From JBMYYR01 sp049609625 (GTDB taxonomy: Bacteria; Bacteroidota; Bacteroidia; Flavobacteriales; CAJXXR01): DNA of 23,188 nt. Position 1 is the stretch's first letter, and each line of letters starts with the position of its first letter. Positions 7,421 to 15,255 of the stretch are shown here, one piece after another. Location of the stretch: contig JBMYYR010000033.1 in assembly GCA_049609625.1 (NCBI GenBank), positions 1 through 23,188 of the forward strand. Direction: 5' to 3'. The translations under genes were made by a program, and so were the position numbers. The notes under the pieces are model-generated. The model made no database searches. It was not told the origin of the DNA and saw only the letters and a program-made list of their open reading frames with translations.

Positions 7421-8554
7421 ATGCGCTGTTTCAAGCTTATTTTTATCCTTTTTTTTACTTGTCTGAACCTCTTTTTTAGTGGTTCTGCCGAAGCTCAGAA
7501 TTATAAAAAAATTGAGAAAAAAATGAAGTTTTGGATGAAGTGGTATCACATTCCGGGCGCGCAATGTAGTATCATAAAATCTGGAGAAATAAAAGCCAGT
7601 TTCGCTTTCGGAAATACGACCTTCAAAGGACAAACAAAAGTAAGTCATCAAAGCCTGTTTCAGGGCGGAAAAATCAATCAACTTTACACTGCTCTAAGTC
7701 TACTTAAAGAATTGTCTGACAACACATTAAGTAACAAAAAATCAATCTCAGAACAACTTAAACATTACCAACTCAGACAGTCTTCTGTGAACGAAGGAAC
7801 AGAGACCTTTCCTTTAGATTTATTGACGCATTCGTCGGGCATCAACCGACCAAATTTTAAAGTATTAAACACCGAATTTTCGCCTTCAACACTCGAACTT
7901 TTACAAGGTTCGGAGCGTTTGGAAAGCAAAAAAATTCATCACTTTCAAACGCCAAGAAAAAGCTATCTCTATTCCGAGGGTGCTTTTGTTTTGGCAAGAG
8001 CATTAATTGAGCAATGTTCAGGATCAGATTTGAGTCAATATTGGGCGAACGGGCTCAATACAGTTTTGGACAATGAACTGATTTTAGGCGCTTCGCCAGC
8101 TCGTGCTGTTCAAGGTTATCGAAATTCAAAATCAGCTGTTCAATCTAGCTTGTTTTATCCAAATTATTCGGGTTATGGTGCGTGGATTTCCAGTTCAGAT
8201 TACGCAAAACTTCTTATCAAACTAATTGATAAACAATTTTTTATAAAAGAATTTGATCTGAAATCATCTTATTATGATTTACTTTTTACACCTGTGATGC
8301 ACATCAAAAACACCAAATACAGTTCCTGTGCGGTGTTTGAAAAAAATGAATTCAAATCAGAGGTTTTCAGACTCTGTTCGCGCCGAGACGGCTTTCGTTC
8401 TTATGCCTATCTGGATTTAACGAACAATGAAGGTTTAGTGCTTTTGATGAGCTCGGAGATGGATTATTTTTTCAGTGAGAAAAAGGATAAATTGGAGAAA
8501 AAACTCAATAAAATTTTTAAAAAACATGGTCTTTTTGAACAAATTGAACTCTAA
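7421..8554 (+). CDS. Beta-lactamase-fold (serine hydrolase) family protein, catalytic residues apparently lost
   Basis: A 377-residue exported protein with a signal peptide ending near AEAQ (23-26). It aligns by eye with the serine beta-lactamase/class C family (PF00144): FQGGKINQLYTAL (80-92) fits the SxxK region, DLLTHSSGI (133-141) is the conserved LLTHtSG block, YLYSEGAFVLARALIEQCSG (182-201) is the Y-x-N region, and the segment before GFRSYAYLDL is where HxG is expected. The catalytic Ser and Lys are replaced by Lys84 and Gln87, YSN reads YSE, and no HxG is visible. I infer a non-hydrolytic protein, perhaps a peptidoglycan- or peptide-binding module in the periplasm. A longer reading from 7373 exists, but the ATG at 7421 puts the signal peptide at the N-terminus. 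mnmE starts 6 bases after its stop. Confidence 0.8.
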   Translation: MRCFKLIFILFFTCLNLFFSGSAEAQNYKKIEKKMKFWMKWYHIPGAQCSIIKSGEIKASFAFGNTTFKGQTKVSHQSLFQGGKINQLYTALSLLKELSDNTLSNKKSISEQLKHYQLRQSSVNEGTETFPLDLLTHSSGINRPNFKVLNTEFSPSTLELLQGSERLESKKIHHFQTPRKSYLYSEGAFVLARALIEQCSGSDLSQYWANGLNTVLDNELILGASPARAVQGYRNSKSAVQSSLFYPNYSGYGAWISSSDYAKLLIKLIDKQFFIKEFDLKSSYYDLLFTPVMHIKNTKYSSCAVFEKNEFKSEVFRLCSRRDGFRSYAYLDLTNNEGLVLLMSSEMDYFFSEKKDKLEKKLNKIFKKHGLFEQIEL

Positions 8555-8560
8555 AACAAC

Positions 8561-9958
8561 ATGACGCATTCCATTCAAGATACTATTGTGGCTTTGGCTA
8601 CAGCCAATGGTTTAGGTGCTATTGCTGTTATTCGTTTATCTGGAAATCAGTCACTTGCAATTGCTGATGCTGTTTTTAAACCTTTAAAAGGAAAGAAGAA
8701 AGTATCACAAAAATCTACGCATAGCATTACTTTGGGTGAGTTGAAAAATGATGAGGTGGTATTGGATCAAGTTTTGTGTTCCATCTTCAAAAACCCACAA
8801 TCATATACAGGCGAAGATGTGGTTGAATTTTCTTGTCATGGCTCCGTTTTTATTCAGCAGCAAGTCATTCAATTACTAATAAAACAAGGTGCCAGATTGG
8901 CAAATCCGGGAGAATTCACCATGCGTGCTTACCTCAATGGAAAAATGGATTTAGCTCAGGCTGAGTCTGTTGCCGATTTAATTTCATCTAATTCTTCGGC
9001 TTCTCACCAAACGGCAATTCAACAAATGCGAGGCGGATTTTCATCCGATTTAAAAGACCTCAGAGCTCAATTGATTCATTTTGCTGCCATGCTCGAATTA
9101 GAACTTGATTTTTCTCAGGAAGACGTCGAATTTGCGAATAGAGATGAATTAAAAACCTTGCTAAATACACTCGAAAACGCACTAAAATATTTATCAGATT
9201 CCTTTGCACTTGGGCAAGTGATCAAAGAAGGAATTCCTGTCGCTATTGTGGGCGAACCTAATGTAGGGAAATCAACTTTATTGAATGCTCTACTTAATGA
9301 AGAACGTGCTATAGTGTCTGATATTGAGGGAACTACAAGAGATTCTATCGAAGATGAATTAATTCTCGATGGGATAAATTATCGATTTATAGACACGGCA
9401 GGAATCAGAAAAACGGAAGATTCGATAGAACAAATTGGCATCAAAAAAACATTCGAAAAAATAGAGCAATCGAGAGTTGTACTCTATATGATGGACGCTC
9501 AAAAATTGGAAACCAAACAAGCCGATTACGTCAACGAATTTAAGTCTATTTCTGACCAACATACAGACAAGCTTTGCATCCCAATTCTAAATAAATCTGA
9601 TCAACTTGTTGATGATATTCCAAAGATTATCAATGAGTTAATCTATTTAACTTCCATTTCTGCCAAAGAAAAACAAGGTTTATCCGATTTGGTCGATATT
9701 TTAACTTCGGTAGTGCAATCTGGCGCTTTGAGCAACAACAAAACCATCGTAACCAACTCTCGCCATTTCGAAGCCTTGAACAACAGTTTGTATTTCATTC
9801 GCCAAACCAAAATGGGCTTAGCCGATGGCGTTCCAAGTGATTTATTAGCCACCGATATTCGTCAAGCCATCAGCCACTTAGGGAGCATTACTGGGGCTGT
9901 TGATATTGATTCGGATATTTTAGGAACTATTTTCGGAAAGTTTTGTGTGGGGAAGTAA
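8561..9958 (+). CDS. mnmE: tRNA uridine-34 carboxymethylaminomethyl synthesis GTPase MnmE
   Basis: With MnmG, MnmE forms the complex that builds the 5-(carboxymethyl)aminomethyl group on wobble uridine 34 of several tRNAs, using a methylene-tetrahydrofolate-derived carbon. The 465-residue protein shows the N-terminal folate-binding domain (DTIVALATANGLGAIAVIRL at 7-26, NPGEFTMRAYLNGKMDL at 115-131), a central helical domain, and an inserted G domain with G1 GEPNVGKST (231-239), G2 TTR (258-260), G3 DTAG (278-281) and G4 NKSD (344-347). It ends FCVGK, where FCIGK is usual and the cysteine is conserved. Length is normal. Confidence 0.97.
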   Translation: MTHSIQDTIVALATANGLGAIAVIRLSGNQSLAIADAVFKPLKGKKKVSQKSTHSITLGELKNDEVVLDQVLCSIFKNPQSYTGEDVVEFSCHGSVFIQQQVIQLLIKQGARLANPGEFTMRAYLNGKMDLAQAESVADLISSNSSASHQTAIQQMRGGFSSDLKDLRAQLIHFAAMLELELDFSQEDVEFANRDELKTLLNTLENALKYLSDSFALGQVIKEGIPVAIVGEPNVGKSTLLNALLNEERAIVSDIEGTTRDSIEDELILDGINYRFIDTAGIRKTEDSIEQIGIKKTFEKIEQSRVVLYMMDAQKLETKQADYVNEFKSISDQHTDKLCIPILNKSDQLVDDIPKIINELIYLTSISAKEKQGLSDLVDILTSVVQSGALSNNKTIVTNSRHFEALNNSLYFIRQTKMGLADGVPSDLLATDIRQAISHLGSITGAVDIDSDILGTIFGKFCVGK

Positions 9959-10012
9959 ACCAACTCATTACACATTTACGTCTTCAAAATACAATCCAAA
10001 ACTGATTGCCTT

Positions 10013-10588
10013 ATGAGTTTCAAAAACAATCTAAAAAAACCTAAAACAGTCTTAGCTCTTTTATGGACCGTTTCTGGTCTATTTTTGCTTTGTCTCATCG
10101 TGCTTTTAGTCCAAAACCAGTTCTATAGATTGAAACCAAAGCTTACAATTCTACCCTCGGTTGAGCAAAAGTTAAGTGCCTTGGCGGCGGAAGCACTCGA
10201 ATCTAACGATGTTCCTGTTGCGGCTTTGGTATTCTATAATGATTCTATTATTGGCGAAGGATTCAATACCGTTTACAGAGATTCAAACCTAAGTAGTCAT
10301 GCAGAAATTAGAGCATTAAATCAAGTTTTCAAGAAAAATGGAAATACATTTTCGGGCCTGAATAGAGCTCATTTGACGCTCTATTCTACCTTCGAGCCTT
10401 GTGAAATGTGCAAAGGGGCACTTTTGCATTATGGCATCAAAAATATCTTTTTTGAGCAATACAAACCAGCTAGTAGTCAAATCAAATCTTTATTAAAGAG
10501 TTTGATGTATAATGTCTCTATTCAAAGATTAGAGGCCGATAGTTTGCAGGAAAAACTCTTTCTTCAACATCCTCAATATAAAAAATAA
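10013..10588 (+). CDS. Membrane-anchored TadA/CDA-like nucleoside deaminase
   Basis: A 191-residue protein with a complete cytidine/adenosine deaminase zinc site: HAE (96-98), with His as zinc ligand and Glu as proton shuttle, and PCEMC (129-133) giving two cysteine ligands. DVPVAALVFYNDSIIGEGFN (66-85) matches the strand region of TadA-like enzymes (usually VPVGAV...). Unusually, residues 13-34 form a strong membrane segment after a lysine-rich start (KNNLKKPK), predicting N-in topology with the deaminase domain on the periplasmic side. The substrate is not determinable; TadA on tRNA is the nearest family but would need a cytoplasmic domain. It follows mnmE after 54 bases and ends before the shared terminator. 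Confidence 0.82.
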   Translation: MSFKNNLKKPKTVLALLWTVSGLFLLCLIVLLVQNQFYRLKPKLTILPSVEQKLSALAAEALESNDVPVAALVFYNDSIIGEGFNTVYRDSNLSSHAEIRALNQVFKKNGNTFSGLNRAHLTLYSTFEPCEMCKGALLHYGIKNIFFEQYKPASSQIKSLLKSLMYNVSIQRLEADSLQEKLFLQHPQYKK

Positions 10589-10700
10589 CAAACCTAAACT
10601 TAACAAGAGAAGATTTTTAACAACCTCACTATCAGGTCATTAAAAAATAAACTAATCGTTACAGGTTCTTTTTTATGATATTGAAAATTTAAGTATGAGC

Positions 10701-10735
10701 GACTTTTTTTCTGAACAATATTGACAAAAAAAGTC
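10701..10735. repeat. Inverted repeat competing with the terminator
   Basis: GACTTTTTTT (10701-10710) and AAAAAAAGTC (10726-10735) are perfect complements, 10 base pairs with a 15-base loop. The right arm shares bases with the left arm of the terminator at 10728-10760, so the two hairpins exclude each other. Confidence 0.5.
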
Positions 10736-10760
10736 CCTCAAACACATTGAGGGACTTTTT
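10728..10760. terminator. Bidirectional intrinsic terminator between the deaminase gene and nqrF
   Basis: AAAAAGTCCCTCA (10728-10740), a 7-base loop, and TGAGGGACTTTTT (10748-10760) form a 13-base-pair stem with a GC-rich core. The plus strand has a T run after it, and on the minus strand the A run gives the matching T run. It sits between two converging genes and can stop both the plus-strand operon and nqr. Confidence 0.8.
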
Positions 10761-10791
10761 AATCTAAATCAGATTCTGAACTTGAGAAGTA

Positions 10792-12087
10792 TTAACCTCC
10801 AAAGTCATCAAATCTTACATTTTCTTCTGGTACGCCAAAATCATCACACATTTTTATAACGGCCTGATTCATCATTGGCGGTCCACAGAAATAGAATTCA
10901 AGATCCTCTGGTGCATCATGTTTATCAAGGTAATTATCGATAAGAGCTTGGTGTACAAAACCTACAAATCCATCACCTTCATCGTCGATGTGAGTTTTCA
11001 CTTTCCAATTGTCTTCTTCTTGAGGTTCCGACAATACAAGTTGAAGTTTGAAATTCGGGAATTCTTTTTCTAGAGCCTCAAAATAGTGAATGTAGAATAA
11101 TTCTCTTTTTGAACGTCCACCATACCAATACGTTACTTTTCTACCAGTTTTCATGGTATGGAACAGTTCGTAAAGGTGTGATCGCATTGGTGCCATACCA
11201 GCTCCACCTCCAACGTAAATCATTTCGGCATCTGAATCTTCATTAATAAAGAACTCACCATAAGGCCCAGAAATAGTTACTTTGTCTCCTGGTTTTTGAG
11301 CGAAAATATAAGATGAGGCAACACCCGGATTTACATCCATCCAAGCATTTTTAGCTCTATCCCAAGGTGGCGTAGCAATACGCACGTTCAGCATAATTTC
11401 TCTTCCTTCGGCAGGGTAAGAAGCCATAGAATAGGCTCTTTCAACGCTCTCGTCGTTTTTCATTACCATTGGCCATAAGCCAAATTTATCCCATTCCGTC
11501 TTAAACTTCATTGGGTCTCCAGGATGATCGGTTGGATGAGCCGTAATGTCCATATCCTCAAACTTAATCTCACATTTCGGGATTTCGATTTGGATATATC
11601 CACCTGCTCTATAGCCCATATCTTCTGGGATTTCGACTACAAATTCTTTAATAAACGAGGCAACATTGTAGTTTCTAACTACGGTAGCTTCCCATTTCTT
11701 AACACCAAAAACTTCTTCTGGTACTTGAATCACCATGTCGTTTTTGATTTTGACCTGACAGCCTAATCTCCAATGGTTTGCTGCTTCTTTTCGAGAAAAG
11801 TGTGGTTTTTCGGTTGGAAGCAATTCGCCTCCGCCTTCCATAACCTGACAGACACATTGGATACATGTTCCTCCACCTCCACAAGCTGAAGGTAAAAAGA
11901 TTTTATTGTCTCCTAAAGTACCTAAAATTGTACCTCCAGATTCAACTTCGATCGCTTCTCCGCCGTTGATAACCAATTTGACTGGTCCGGATGGAGAAAG
12001 TTTAGATTTTGCGAATAACAGTAAACTTACTAAAGTCAAAACGACGATAAGAAAGACGATAACTGTTGTAATAACGGTAGTTCCCAT
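10792..12087 (-). CDS. nqrF: Na+-translocating NADH:quinone reductase subunit F
   Basis: Entry point for electrons: oxidises NADH with FAD and passes electrons through a [2Fe-2S] centre to the membrane subunits. The 431-residue protein has one N-terminal membrane anchor (about 4-25). A ferredoxin-like domain follows with cluster ligands Cys69, Cys75, Cys78 and Cys110 (spacing C-x5-C-x2-C), then a ferredoxin-NADP reductase-like module with the FAD motif RAYSMASYP and the NADH-binding GGGAGMAPMRSH. It ends VRFDDFGG, as expected for the family. It is the last gene of the nqrABCDEF operon, 20 bases after nqrE, and is followed by the bidirectional terminator. Confidence 0.97.
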   Translation of the reverse strand: MGTTVITTVIVFLIVVLTLVSLLLFAKSKLSPSGPVKLVINGGEAIEVESGGTILGTLGDNKIFLPSACGGGGTCIQCVCQVMEGGGELLPTEKPHFSRKEAANHWRLGCQVKIKNDMVIQVPEEVFGVKKWEATVVRNYNVASFIKEFVVEIPEDMGYRAGGYIQIEIPKCEIKFEDMDITAHPTDHPGDPMKFKTEWDKFGLWPMVMKNDESVERAYSMASYPAEGREIMLNVRIATPPWDRAKNAWMDVNPGVASSYIFAQKPGDKVTISGPYGEFFINEDSDAEMIYVGGGAGMAPMRSHLYELFHTMKTGRKVTYWYGGRSKRELFYIHYFEALEKEFPNFKLQLVLSEPQEEDNWKVKTHIDDEGDGFVGFVHQALIDNYLDKHDAPEDLEFYFCGPPMMNQAVIKMCDDFGVPEENVRFDDFGG

Positions 12088-12107
12088 AGTTTTTTATTTA
12101 CAGTGCT

Positions 12108-12731
12108 TTAGCTTAAATCAATTCCCATAAAACTCATAAAGGCAATCCCCATCAAACCAGTAATGATGAAGGTAATACCTAAGCCACGTAAAGGCGCTGG
12201 CACGTTTGAGTATCGAATTTTTTCTCTAATGGCGGCAATAGACACAATGGCCAAAAACCAACCCAGACCAGAACCAATGGCAAAAGCACTGGCTTCGGCA
12301 ATGTTAGCATACTGACGATCTTGCATAAATAATGCTCCACCTAAAATGGCACAGTTTACAGCAATCAATGGCAAAAAGATACCTAAAGAAGCATAAAGTG
12401 CTGGCGACATTTTTTCAACAATCATTTCAACCAATTGTACCATCGAGGCGATAACCGCAATGAACATAATGAAGGAAAGGAAAGATAAATCTACCGTAGC
12501 TAAGCTTTCGATACCTGTCCAGGCTAATGCACCTTCTTTGAGTACATAATTTTCTAATAGAAAGTTTACTGGAACCGTTACACCTAATACAAAAATAACG
12601 GCTGCTCCAAGCCCTACGGCTGTTTTTACTGATTTCGAGACCGCCAAATATGAACACATACCTAAGAAATAGGCAAAAATCATATTCTCGACAAAAATGG
12701 CCTTTACGAATATATTTAATAAGTTTTCCAT
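12108..12731 (-). CDS. nqrE: Na+-translocating NADH:quinone reductase subunit E
   Basis: Integral membrane subunit, 207 residues with about six membrane helices and the NqrE/RnfA family look (IFVENMIFAYFLGMCSYLAVS). Cys26 and Cys127 are the conserved cysteines that, with their counterparts in NqrD, are known from structural work to hold an iron-sulfur centre at the subunit interface. It pairs with NqrD, an inverted-topology homologue. It sits 2 bases after nqrD. Confidence 0.96.
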   Translation of the reverse strand: MENLLNIFVKAIFVENMIFAYFLGMCSYLAVSKSVKTAVGLGAAVIFVLGVTVPVNFLLENYVLKEGALAWTGIESLATVDLSFLSFIMFIAVIASMVQLVEMIVEKMSPALYASLGIFLPLIAVNCAILGGALFMQDRQYANIAEASAFAIGSGLGWFLAIVSIAAIREKIRYSNVPAPLRGLGITFIITGLMGIAFMSFMGIDLS

Positions 12732-12733
12732 GA

Positions 12734-13357
12734 TTATTTATCTTCGATTAATGATTTATTTCTTGCTCTTTGGAACCAGATGATCAATCCAACAGTAATT
12801 AGTGCCATCGGAGGTAGAATCATCATATTGTTGTTGGTATAGCCCATTTCATACAAACCTAAGTTTTCCATAATTGGGTAACCGTACAGTTTTCCTGAAC
12901 CTAATAATTCTCTAAAGAAAGCCACAACCACAAGGATAAGGCCGTAGCCCAACGAGTTACCTACACCATCCCAAAACGAAGGTATCACTTTGTTGCCCAA
13001 AGCAAAAGCTTCCAAACGTCCCATAATGATACAGTTGGTAATGATAAGACCTACAAATACCGATAGTTTCTCGGAAACATCTGGCAAATAGGCTTTCAAA
13101 ATTTCGTTTACAATAATAACCAATGCCGCAACAATAACGAGTTGCACAATGATTCGGATTCTGGATGGAATGATGTTTCTCATGGCGGAAACAATCATAT
13201 TTCCTGCTACCAACACAAACAATACCGACAAACTCATGATAAAAGCTTGTTCGATTTGTACGGTAATCGCTAAGGCCGAACAAATTCCCAATACCTGAAC
13301 GGTAATCGGGTTGTTGTCGTCCATCGGATCTTTTAATAATTTTTTATAATCGCTCAT
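12734..13357 (-). CDS. nqrD: Na+-translocating NADH:quinone reductase subunit D
   Basis: Integral membrane subunit homologous to NqrE and to RnfE, 207 residues. It begins with a short polar leader (PMDDNNPITVQVLGIC) and has about six helices. Cys26 and Cys109 (in TNCIIMGRLEAFA) are the cysteines expected to share an iron-sulfur centre with NqrE. The other subunits are adjacent in the usual order, with an 8-base gap to nqrC. Confidence 0.96.
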   Translation of the reverse strand: MSDYKKLLKDPMDDNNPITVQVLGICSALAITVQIEQAFIMSLSVLFVLVAGNMIVSAMRNIIPSRIRIIVQLVIVAALVIIVNEILKAYLPDVSEKLSVFVGLIITNCIIMGRLEAFALGNKVIPSFWDGVGNSLGYGLILVVVAFFRELLGSGKLYGYPIMENLGLYEMGYTNNNMMILPPMALITVGLIIWFQRARNKSLIEDK

Positions 13358-13365
13358 AGTCTGGA

Positions 13366-14055
13366 TTAATTTTGAGTTGCAAAATACGTTTTGTAAACCT
13401 CTAATGTTCGGTAAACCATCTCTTCAACACCAACAGAAGTAATGGTTCCGCCTGTAATGGCATCAACTTTGGAATTTATTCCTGCGCCATCGCCTTTTTT
13501 AGTTACAATGATTTTTGAAGAAATTTTTTCGCCCTTGTATTGATCTTGAAACGGTGGGGTTTTGATTTCTGCTCCAAGCCCAGGTGTTTCAGCTTTATGG
13601 TCGAAAATAGCTCCATAAATTGTTGTTTTGTCATCTTCTAAAGATACAAAGCCCCAAACAGGTCCCCAGAGTCCTTTTCCAACCATTGGAATAACATAAT
13701 AGGTCTTTCCGTCTTTTTCGCACGTGTAGAGCGGATAGTTTCTGTCTTCCAAGGCAATGGATTGATCTCTAAATTCTTTTTTAATATCGACATCAAAAGC
13801 ATTGGCTGTTGCTTTGTCTTTTCCGCTAATAAGTTCGGATGTTTTCACATAGGTCTCAAACAAGGCTGCGGCGTTGTCTCGGTTGGCTTCTACGCCAATA
13901 GCAGAGAGTATGTTGATTCGTTTTTTATCGTTTTGGTTTTTCTTTTGAAGGTCGCTTAGTCCCATAGAAATAGTAGCCAAAATGGTACCTACTACTACTA
14001 CTAAAACAATAGCAAAACCTATAGTAAACCCGTTGCTGTTTTTGTTTATTGCCAT
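13366..14055 (-). CDS. nqrC: Na+-translocating NADH:quinone reductase subunit C
   Basis: Carries a covalently bound FMN facing the periplasm. The 229-residue protein has one N-terminal membrane anchor (about 10-31) and an FMN-binding domain with the blocks GKGLWGPVWGFVSL and AETPGLGAEI. The flavinylation motif is ITGGT with Thr204 as predicted attachment residue; the usual form is (S/T)GAT, so Ala is replaced by Gly. FMN is attached by the ApbE transferase, not encoded in this window. An 18-base gap separates it from nqrB. Confidence 0.95.
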   Translation of the reverse strand: MAINKNSNGFTIGFAIVLVVVVGTILATISMGLSDLQKKNQNDKKRINILSAIGVEANRDNAAALFETYVKTSELISGKDKATANAFDVDIKKEFRDQSIALEDRNYPLYTCEKDGKTYYVIPMVGKGLWGPVWGFVSLEDDKTTIYGAIFDHKAETPGLGAEIKTPPFQDQYKGEKISSKIIVTKKGDGAGINSKVDAITGGTITSVGVEEMVYRTLEVYKTYFATQN

Positions 14056-14073
14056 AATGCGTTTGCTTTAAAA

Positions 14074-15246
14074 TTATGCTTTTGCGCGTTTTAATCGACG
14101 TTTAATACTGGCGTTCACCACGTAATGATCGATGGTTGGTGCCATGATGTTTAAGAACAAAATTGCCATCATCATACCTTCTGGGAAGGCTGGATTGACA
14201 ATTCTGATAAGCATCGCTAATAGTCCAACTAAAAAGCCGTAAATCCATTTTCCTTTTTCGGTTTGGGCGGCCGTTACAGGGTCGGTTGCCATAAAGACTA
14301 ATCCGAATAAAAATCCTCCCATTAAAATATGTTCAACAATACCTGTGCTTTGCAGCATCGATTCGTCGTTTCCAAATGTATTGAAGACATAGACCATTAA
14401 CGCTCCTCCTATAAGGCCAGAAAACATAACTTTCCACGAGGCAACACCTGTGTAGAGCAACAAGGCTGCTCCGAGAAGGATAGCTACAGCTGATGTTTCT
14501 CCGACAGAGCCTGGGATAAATCCGAAAAACATATCCATTATAGACGTGTCTGAAGGTATTGGTAGCTTGTTTGCTAACGTTCCGAGAAGGGTTTCTCCAG
14601 AAATAGCATCTACACCGTAGTCTGCTGGATTTTCACCGCCTGCAACCCAGATTTTGTCACCCGACATTTTGGTCGGATACGCAAAGAATAGGAAGGCTCT
14701 GGCTGTAAGTGCTGGGTTTAGGATGTTCATTCCTGTTCCTCCAAATACTTCTTTTCCGATGATTACCGCAAAAGCTACGGATACTGCCAACATCCAAAGG
14801 GGTACATCAATGGGAACAATAAGTGGAATAAGCATTCCTGAAACCAAATAGCCTTCGTTTATCGAGTGTCCTCGATGAATGGCAAAAGCAAATTCGATAG
14901 TAAGTCCAACACCATAAGACACTAATATAAGTGGTAATACACGTACAAATCCGAACATAAAGATGTCCATAAACGATTGTGCGGCTAAGGTATTGGTGGC
15001 CGAAAAATGCTGAAAACCTGTATTATAAATTCCAAACAGTAAAGCCGGAATCATCGCAAGGATTACCGTAACCATTGTACGCTTTAGGTCAATAGAATCA
15101 CGGATGTGTGCGCCTTTTTTGGTAACAGCTTCGGGAACAAACAATAGAGTCTCGAAGCCTTCAAAAGCTGGATGGAGTTTTTCCCATTTTCCGCCTTTTT
15201 CGAAATTTGGCTTGATCTTGTCAAGGGTCTTTTTTAAAAATTTCAT
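14074..15246 (-). CDS. nqrB: Na+-translocating NADH:quinone reductase subunit B
   Basis: Large membrane subunit (390 residues, about nine to ten helices) holding riboflavin and a covalent FMN, and central to sodium movement. Family blocks seen: HRGHSINEGYLVSGMLIPLI, GGTGMNILNPALTARAFLF, and GGFLFGLVFMATDPVTAA near the C-terminus. The expected FMN-attachment threonine is Thr219 in DAISGET; the common form of this motif is SGAT, so the residue before Thr is Glu instead of Ala. It follows nqrA after 9 bases. Confidence 0.96.
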   Translation of the reverse strand: MKFLKKTLDKIKPNFEKGGKWEKLHPAFEGFETLLFVPEAVTKKGAHIRDSIDLKRTMVTVILAMIPALLFGIYNTGFQHFSATNTLAAQSFMDIFMFGFVRVLPLILVSYGVGLTIEFAFAIHRGHSINEGYLVSGMLIPLIVPIDVPLWMLAVSVAFAVIIGKEVFGGTGMNILNPALTARAFLFFAYPTKMSGDKIWVAGGENPADYGVDAISGETLLGTLANKLPIPSDTSIMDMFFGFIPGSVGETSAVAILLGAALLLYTGVASWKVMFSGLIGGALMVYVFNTFGNDESMLQSTGIVEHILMGGFLFGLVFMATDPVTAAQTEKGKWIYGFLVGLLAMLIRIVNPAFPEGMMMAILFLNIMAPTIDHYVVNASIKRRLKRAKA

Positions 15247-15255
15247 GTGCTGATC

